Source: Lophium mytilinum
Lineage: Eukaryota > Ascomycota > Dothideomycetes > Mytilinidiales > Mytilinidiaceae
Length of the DNA: 64,000 bases
Direction: 5' to 3'
Assembly: GCA_010093605.1 (NCBI GenBank)
Contig: MU004182.1
Location: 511,028 to 575,027, forward strand
Shown here: positions 58,510 to 64,000 of the stretch, in pieces
How the letters are laid out: the number at the start of each line of letters is the position of its first letter
Numbering within the stretch: the stretch's first letter is position 1
The notes under the pieces: model-generated
The model's input: only the letters and a program-made list of their open reading frames with translations
Databases searched by the model: none
What the model was told of the DNA's origin: nothing
Translations under genes and position numbers: made by a program

Positions 58510-60496
58510 CTAGTACCCACCGCTAGCAATCTGCACCAATTTCTTGAAGTTCTACAATAATCAGTCAGTACGTATAATTCACTATTGAATCGCGCAAGAG
58601 AACATACCGGTGTTCCGAATCCAGTGACGGGATCCCATCCAGGGACAGCCGGGAAGCCATCGGTATCGCAGCCGTGCGAAGAACCCTTGGTGATATCGGT
58701 GAAGCCCTTGTATCCCTTGGAGTAAATCCACGGGTTCAAGAACCCAAGAGACGGCTTTCCGGACGCGATCAGGGCGTCATTGACTAGGGAAATGATACCA
58801 CCGGTCAACGGGCAAGAGGCGCTGGTGCCGCTGATAACGCCTTCGGTGCCATTCCAGACATATGCGAAGTAGAGACCTTGGGCCGAGATGTCAGGATAGG
58901 CGCGGCCAGCTACGGAAATGTCAGTGTCGGTTTCATACTTGAAGGCGGTGGAACTTACACTTGTTGTACAACCCATCGTACTTGCCATCAAGAGCCTTCA
59001 CATAGGCGGGGACATCCTTGTCCTGATACTTAGGTCGGGAGAAGTAGTTGCTGAAACCAGCTCCGCTAGCATAGAAGCTATGCTTGGGGTTCACACTGGG
59101 TGCCCGATAGGCCACCTCTTCAGGTTGGAAGTTCATCGTGGCTCCGACGGCTGTAACGAAGGGGCATCCAGCAGGGAAAGCTGGCAAGAACTGCGTGGTG
59201 TTCTTGCCATCATTGGTCAGACAAGTACCTGGCTCTCCAACACCGCCGTCACCGCTCGAGAAGAGCAGGGAGGTACCTCGTGCACCAATACGAGCGAAGT
59301 CCTTGCAGACACGCTCAGCATATGACTTGGGGATGGTTTGCTCATCATCACCATATGAGGTGGTGATGGTTTGTGGAATGCTCTTCTGGCTAAGGATGTA
59401 TTGGACCCAAACTAGGTATGGCTCGTTTGTGTCGGTCGGGGTATTAGTGTCTGGGATGAATGGAGGGCTGCCGCCAGTGCTCCAGGTCTCGATCGGAGTG
59501 GGCCAGCTAATTCCAGCAATGGCTTGAACGTCAAGATTGGCTTCGCGGGAGATGCCGGACTCGGCTTGAGTGGCGTTTAGAGGACCATCCTGGAGGGGTC
59601 CATCAGCGAGAGAGACTCCCTTGAAAGTATAGGCCGAAGAGACTGCCTCCGGCCGGTACTTCTGCAGGAACTTGGCAGTATCTGGCCGAATCGGGATTTC
59701 ACCAAGGTAGTTGGTGAACCCGACCTTGTTCTTCCCGGCAGCCTTGGGCTTGTAGCCTTTGGTGCCATAGAGTTCCATGAAACACTGCGGGGTCACAGAG
59801 CTGACATTGCACACGCTGGAAATGGCAGGGTCGGTGGGTGGCGTGTATCCGGCCGGGATGTAGGGAGCGGAGTCGATATAAGTCGCCTTCTGAGCACCCA
59901 TTCGGAAGAAAGAGTTAGTTGGCTGGATAACATCGATGTGTTCGTGGAGATGGGCAGGTAGAGACCACTTGGACGTGCGAACCAAACGGTCGCCATCTCG
60001 CTCATGCTCGAAGGTGGAGTACTCGGTGTCCAGGAGGCGTTCCACCGTCTCGACTGGGAGAGAGACTGAGATCCAGTCCTTCGAGGGGCTGTAGGTCAAA
60101 GACTCAATGCCGTTATCACGGAGCCACTCATTTACCAAGTTCAAGGTTTCCTCAGACGGCTTCACAAGGGCATTGACCTCGTCATGGCTCAAGTGCTTGC
60201 CATAGCGATCATGGCTCGGGTCGGAGACTGTGGTGATCAGTCGCACAATTTTTACAAAGCCCAGAGGTAGCACACTTACCCTCGTACAGGTGACGTTCTA
60301 GCTCGTCGAATTGGCCTTGCTTGATACCAATATGAAGGTCAATCGTATGCGCGCTGGGCGCTCGGCTCACCCGTTTCCACTGCCTGGGCACATTGTGTGT
60401 TTCTTTCACCACATATGGCGACCGAGAGCGAACGGGAGAGCAAAAGACGGCTTGGGCAGCAATTGCTACGGAAAGAACGGAGGTAAGGAGAACCAT
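58510..60496 (-). CDS. secreted sedolisin (tripeptidyl-peptidase-type serine protease, S53)
   Basis: Four exons (60496-60280, 60227-58959, 58909-58608, 58551-58510; introns 49-56 bp) give 609 residues. The order is a signal peptide (MVLLTSVLSVAIAAQAVFCSP), an S53 pro-domain (about 25-190, with SDPSHDRYGKHLSHDEV and VSLPVETVERLLDTEY), then the catalytic domain. The sedolisin catalytic residues are visible: Glu301 and Asp305 in SREANLDVQ, the oxyanion Asp399 in SSGDGGVG, and nucleophile Ser525 in SGTSASCP. Calcium-site residues lie in GCDTDGFPAVPGWDPVTGFGTP near the end. Sedolisins are acid-active; fungal members are secreted tripeptidyl peptidases that trim peptides during extracellular protein digestion. 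A TATA-like box lies 82 bp upstream. Confidence 0.93.
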
Positions 60497-61975
60497 GATG
60501 TAGCAATTGGCAATTGGTGGGCCTCCGCTGACGATGCTGGCGAGGATGAACCACCACCAGGGCGGCGATATCGTCCATATTTATAAAAGCTACGGATTGA
60601 AAGCTTTCCAGTCCCGCTGTTTCGCGGGAAATTTGGAAGCTCAATGGCTGTAGTACCTGCAGCGGGGTATGCTGCGGTGCAGGCCTGGTATGGAAGGTGT
60701 GTACGACTTTTGGCGCGGAGGTTCCCTGATGACGGCGTGTAATCGGGCAGGTAAGGTTATCTGGACGTAGATCCTGCCCCTCGCGGCATGGTCTGTTTGC
60801 GTGGGGACCATGGAAGCCATGGTGATTTGAGCTTCTCGAAGTTCGGCGTGTTCGGATAGGTAGGTCGATCTGATGAAGGCGAGAGCAGTGGTTCGCTGAC
60901 GCCGGCGCGACTCCTGAGATTACCTCGGAGAACCTAGTTCTCGCGCCACAGCAACGGGATATCGCGCCTCCCGAGCTGCAGATGCTTGTATGAGCCAAGT
61001 TGGATGCTAACGCTGGCCAAGCTTGTCGTATCGGAGGCAATCCAGGCGAAGTGCGTTGTGGCGTCTCCATGGCCAGGGAATACGGAGGACCGAGTAAATT
61101 GCCGGAACGAAGCGTGATACGAACTCACGTGAAGAGCATCACGTATACAGTCCCGAATAGGCAGGCCAGAAACTTGAGCTTCAGGCTGAATGTTTATTGG
61201 GTCCACGGTGTCTCAGTAATCAAACCCACTTCGTGAGGTTCATAAACGCCACTCGGCAGTCTCATTGTGTCATGACCCTATGGTTGATGTTGCGCTGGGA
61301 CATCCCGAATTCCAAGTACATATTACACGATGCTGCTGCTTCTACGAGACAATGGGTTCTAGTTCAAGGTTCAAAGTTTCTCCATAGTCTACGCCGCGGA
61401 GCGAAAATGATGGAGAAACGTCTGACCACCGATCATCCATGCTAATAATCGTCATCAGAAGATCAGAGTCGGAGGGATAGGTGAGCATAAATAGCAATGC
61501 GCGAAAAGCCGAGGATGGCTCAAAGCGCTTTCCGAGTATGATAAAAGCAGACGTTGGGCAATGACTTGAGCACGGAAGCCGCGAACGGTATTGCATGCCA
61601 AGTATAAGAAGGTGAAGAGTGCAAAGCTTCAAGACTAGAGGTTCCCTAGCATCGCGAGCGGCGCTATCGTTCTAGGCCGGCTGGCGATACGCATGAACGA
61701 CCCCTCTTGTCCCTGTAGATGAACGGTTAAAGATCACATGCGCTATCAAAGCTTCCTTCCTACAAGCTTCCAGAGTCAATGTTGAACGCACTGTGGCTTC
61801 AGCGGTGATGAAGCTTAGCTAACTTGCTAGAGAATGTGAGTATACGAAGGGTGGGGGTGATCCGATGGAAGCGTGCTTCCGGCAAACAACTAATAGAGGT
61901 CCCCAATCGCACTATCACGATTCGCTACCTGCTATAATCCTTCTTGCTTCACTTCACCCGGCATATTCGAGCAAT
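60497..61975. other. 1.5-kb gene-free stretch
   Basis: Holds the sedolisin promoter at the left and the deaminase promoter at the right. Frames here (for example 60339-61070 on the minus strand, which overlaps the sedolisin start) have non-coding composition. No RNA gene or repeat was seen. Confidence 0.45.
60578..60585 (-). promoter_or_regulatory. TATA-like box of the sedolisin gene
   Basis: TATAAATA on the minus strand, 82 bp upstream of the ATG at 60496, fitting a strongly regulated secreted-protease promoter. Confidence 0.5.
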
Positions 61976-62575
61976 ATGGCACCATCTAAGCACCCTCTCT
62001 TCCCGGACCGTCCTTCCGAGCCTACAACAGACCAGATCAGCGCTGTAAGATTGATACCCTTACCTAACGCATCTTCAACTCCCCACTCATCACAGTATAA
62101 AACCCAGGCCCTCTCTGCGTGTCTTGCAACTCAAGAGCGCGGACAAGCGCAGGGGAAACGCCCATTCGGAGCGGTTCTCCTTGGTCCTGACCACACCACC
62201 GTACTCCTCACCCACTTCTCCATCTCCCACGTCGAGCATGCCGAGGCCTCCATCGCCCGCTTGTCCACGCTGCACTTCTCCCAAGAATACCTATGGCAGT
62301 GTACGCTAGTATCGACGTGGGAGCCCTGTGCGATGTGTGCGGGCACGATGTATTGGGCAAACATTGGCCGGCTGGTGTACGCGGCGAGCGAGGAGACGCT
62401 GGCAAAGCTGACCGGGGAAGGAAACGAGGAGAATATGACGCTGACACTGCCGTGTCGGGAGCTATTCGCGCGAGGGCAGAAGGGTATCAAGGTCGTAGGG
62501 CCTGTCGGGGGGTGGGAGGAGAAGGTTGCGACGCAGAGCGACAAGTATTGGGGGCCGCTCAGGGAGAAGAAGTAA
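61976..62575 (+). CDS. CDA-fold nucleoside/nucleobase deaminase
   Basis: A single exon of 199 residues from the ATG at 61976; an in-frame ATG at 61865 would add 37 residues of weak composition. The zinc-dependent deaminase motifs are both present: HAE at residues 88-90 (catalytic Glu90) and PCAMC at 117-121. The context RPFGAVLLGPD and GTMYWANIGRLVYAAS is typical of the guanine/cytosine deaminase and TadA-like branch. Enzymes of this fold remove an amino group from a purine or pyrimidine base with zinc and water. The C-terminal LPCRELFARGQKGIKVVGPV recalls bacterial-type guanine deaminases, but tRNA adenosine deaminase cannot be excluded. The fungal substrate is uncertain. Confidence 0.83.
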   Translation: MAPSKHPLFPDRPSEPTTDQISAVRLIPLPNASSTPHSSQYKTQALSACLATQERGQAQGKRPFGAVLLGPDHTTVLLTHFSISHVEHAEASIARLSTLHFSQEYLWQCTLVSTWEPCAMCAGTMYWANIGRLVYAASEETLAKLTGEGNEENMTLTLPCRELFARGQKGIKVVGPVGGWEEKVATQSDKYWGPLREKK

Positions 62576-62859
62576 GGGCTTCATATGTGGAAAGGGGGAT
62601 ATAGCTCGAAAGACGACCATGTGTTAAAGCAGCCATGTCGTTATGAGCAATTGGGCGATGCAGACATGCTAAATAAGGCTGATGAACAGGTTGAACTACG
62701 AGCTTCGTAATATTCCCTGACTCTTGAGCTCTCCAGGTTCTCTCCCCAAGCTTCTTATCGATAACATCCCACCGTGCATTAGACGGATTTCAGAGACGAA
62801 TCGCACGGCCGTAGGAGGAAATTCGCCACGTAAATCGGTGTAATGAGGCTTAAGCTACT

Positions 62860-64000
62860 GCAGGCCCCTAGTTAGCTTAGTATTCATAAATTTTTATAAA
62901 ATGCCCACTAGTAGGGGGCCCTCTAGTTAGCAGTATACCTAGCATAAGGCCTACATGCCCGGAGACCTTAGATAAGGTCTCTAATTAAGGTAGCTTATGC
63001 AGGCTATATATAGTAAGGCGCTACTAAAATAAGGCTACTAGCCTATTCTATTTTATTATAGCTTTAATAATCTATAGATTTTTCTAAGAATTCTTAACTT
63101 TCTTATATTATAATTACCTATACTATAATTAAGGCCTAAGGCTATATATAAGGCTATAAAGAAGGCCTAAGGCTATATAAAAGATTAAATATATAATAAG
63201 ATTTATATTTTTAATACTATTTTTAATAAAAATGGCCGGCTAATAATATAGAGAGAGAAGAGGAAGTAAAAGGTATAGAAATATTATAGAAAGCCCTTAA
63301 CTAAATATTTAAGAGGAGGAAGATCTATATACTATTTTATTAGTAGTAGAATTACTCTATTATAATTTATTATTAGCTTCTACCTTAAATTCTTATAATC
63401 TTTATATAAACCTTAATTTTTATTATATTATAATATTCTCTTATTAGCCTAATATTTCCTCTCTTTTTAATACTATATCTAGAGTTCTATAGCTATATAG
63501 AGTTCTATAGCTATATATAGTTCTATAGCTACATGCAGTTCTATAATATATACTACTACTTTTCTATCTAATTATTTCTTACTTTAAGCCTTTAGTAATA
63601 TTTCTATAGCCTCCGCAGGCTTCTCTATAGGCCCTAGGGCCTTACCGCGCGCTCTATAAGATTAACGCAAATAAATAGCTAGAGCTTATTAAGCTAGATA
63701 ATAATATAGATAATATTCTATAGACTTAAGAGTACCCTAAAATAGAGAATAAAAATACCTTAATAGTTCTTCTACCCTTCTATAATATTATTTCTCTAGA
63801 GATATATAAGTAATTAAGGCTAGCTAAATAGCTCTACTTTATTAAGCTACTAAACTAGTACTACTACTAGGTCTATAAGTATTAGCTTAAGGCGTATATA
63901 GAGAAAATAGTAGTAATAATAAATAAGCTTATAGGCTATATAGAGCGCGGCTATAACTTCTATAATAGATATAATTAGTTAAAGAATAAAATTAATAAGA
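62860..64000. mobile_element. AT-rich decayed repeat block at the right edge
   Basis: Base composition changes sharply at about 62860 from ordinary fungal DNA to TA-rich sequence with constant TAG, CTA and TATA and no open frame. Scattered GC-rich remnants (GGCCCTAGGGCCTTACCGCGCGCTC near 63630) suggest a once GC-normal element. This is what repeat-induced C-to-T mutation of a transposon looks like. The source could be a retrotransposon body, but no protein can be read. It runs off the window. Confidence 0.65.
63483..63548. repeat. 18-bp tandem repeat, four units
   Basis: AGTTCTATAGCTATAT-type units begin at 63483, 63501, 63519 and 63537, exactly 18 bp apart, inside the AT-rich block. Confidence 0.75.

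Overview
The window is nuclear DNA from a filamentous ascomycete (Pezizomycotina). Genes are short-intron split (introns mostly 45-75 bp, GT-AG, with CTNAC-like branch sites), they lie on both strands, and several families are typical of that group: an RGS-LOV photoreceptor, a DUF3431 protein, a But2-domain secreted protein, a sedolisin, NuA3 subunit Nto1 and the WD40 protein Jip5. Gene-poor AT-rich or repeat-rich blocks fit a genome with repeat-induced mutation. I cannot fix the class from sequence alone; Dothideomycetes, Leotiomycetes or Eurotiomycetes are all possible. Intron-exon models below were built by hand and checked by splice phase: for every intact multi-exon model the exon lengths sum to a multiple of three.

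Layout. 1-6 kb: a partial edge ORF, a small secreted protein, a conserved nuclear-type protein and a DUF3431 membrane protein. 8.5-20 kb: a housekeeping block with a Tra2-like SR splicing factor, nto1, a cystinosin-type PQ-loop transporter and the RGS-LOV photoreceptor. 20.0-20.8 kb: three tandem tRNA-like units with identical outer halves but unrelated anticodon arms. 21-34 kb: metabolic and secreted genes: an SDR / MFS sugar transporter / SDR trio, a Ser/Thr-rich LysM protein, then an ABM-like protein, a SnoaL-like protein and a Baeyer-Villiger monooxygenase. 34-47 kb: a But2 protein, a PflX-like radical SAM enzyme, a coiled-coil protein, a 1,623-residue low-complexity protein, and two MYND zinc-finger paralogues, the second interrupted by one in-frame stop.

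47-64 kb is plastic DNA: a tandem array with a 134-154 bp period, a Lys/Pro- then Gly-rich protein gene broken at long G:C homopolymers, a 485-bp element with perfect 57-bp terminal inverted repeats, jip5, two ankyrin paralogues (one frameshifted and flanked by an inverted duplication), a 100-bp tandem array, a secreted sedolisin protease, a nucleoside-deaminase-like gene, and a decayed AT-rich block running off the right edge.

The genes do not form one pathway. The plausible functional groupings are the SDR-MFS-SDR trio (uptake and oxidoreduction of a sugar, polyol or related acid) and the ABM/SnoaL/BVMO trio (oxidative tailoring or breakdown of a ketone or polyketide). The most striking items are the RGS-LOV photoreceptor, the anticodon-arm-variable tRNA-like triplet, the perfect-TIR element and the cluster of broken paralogues beside tandem repeats.
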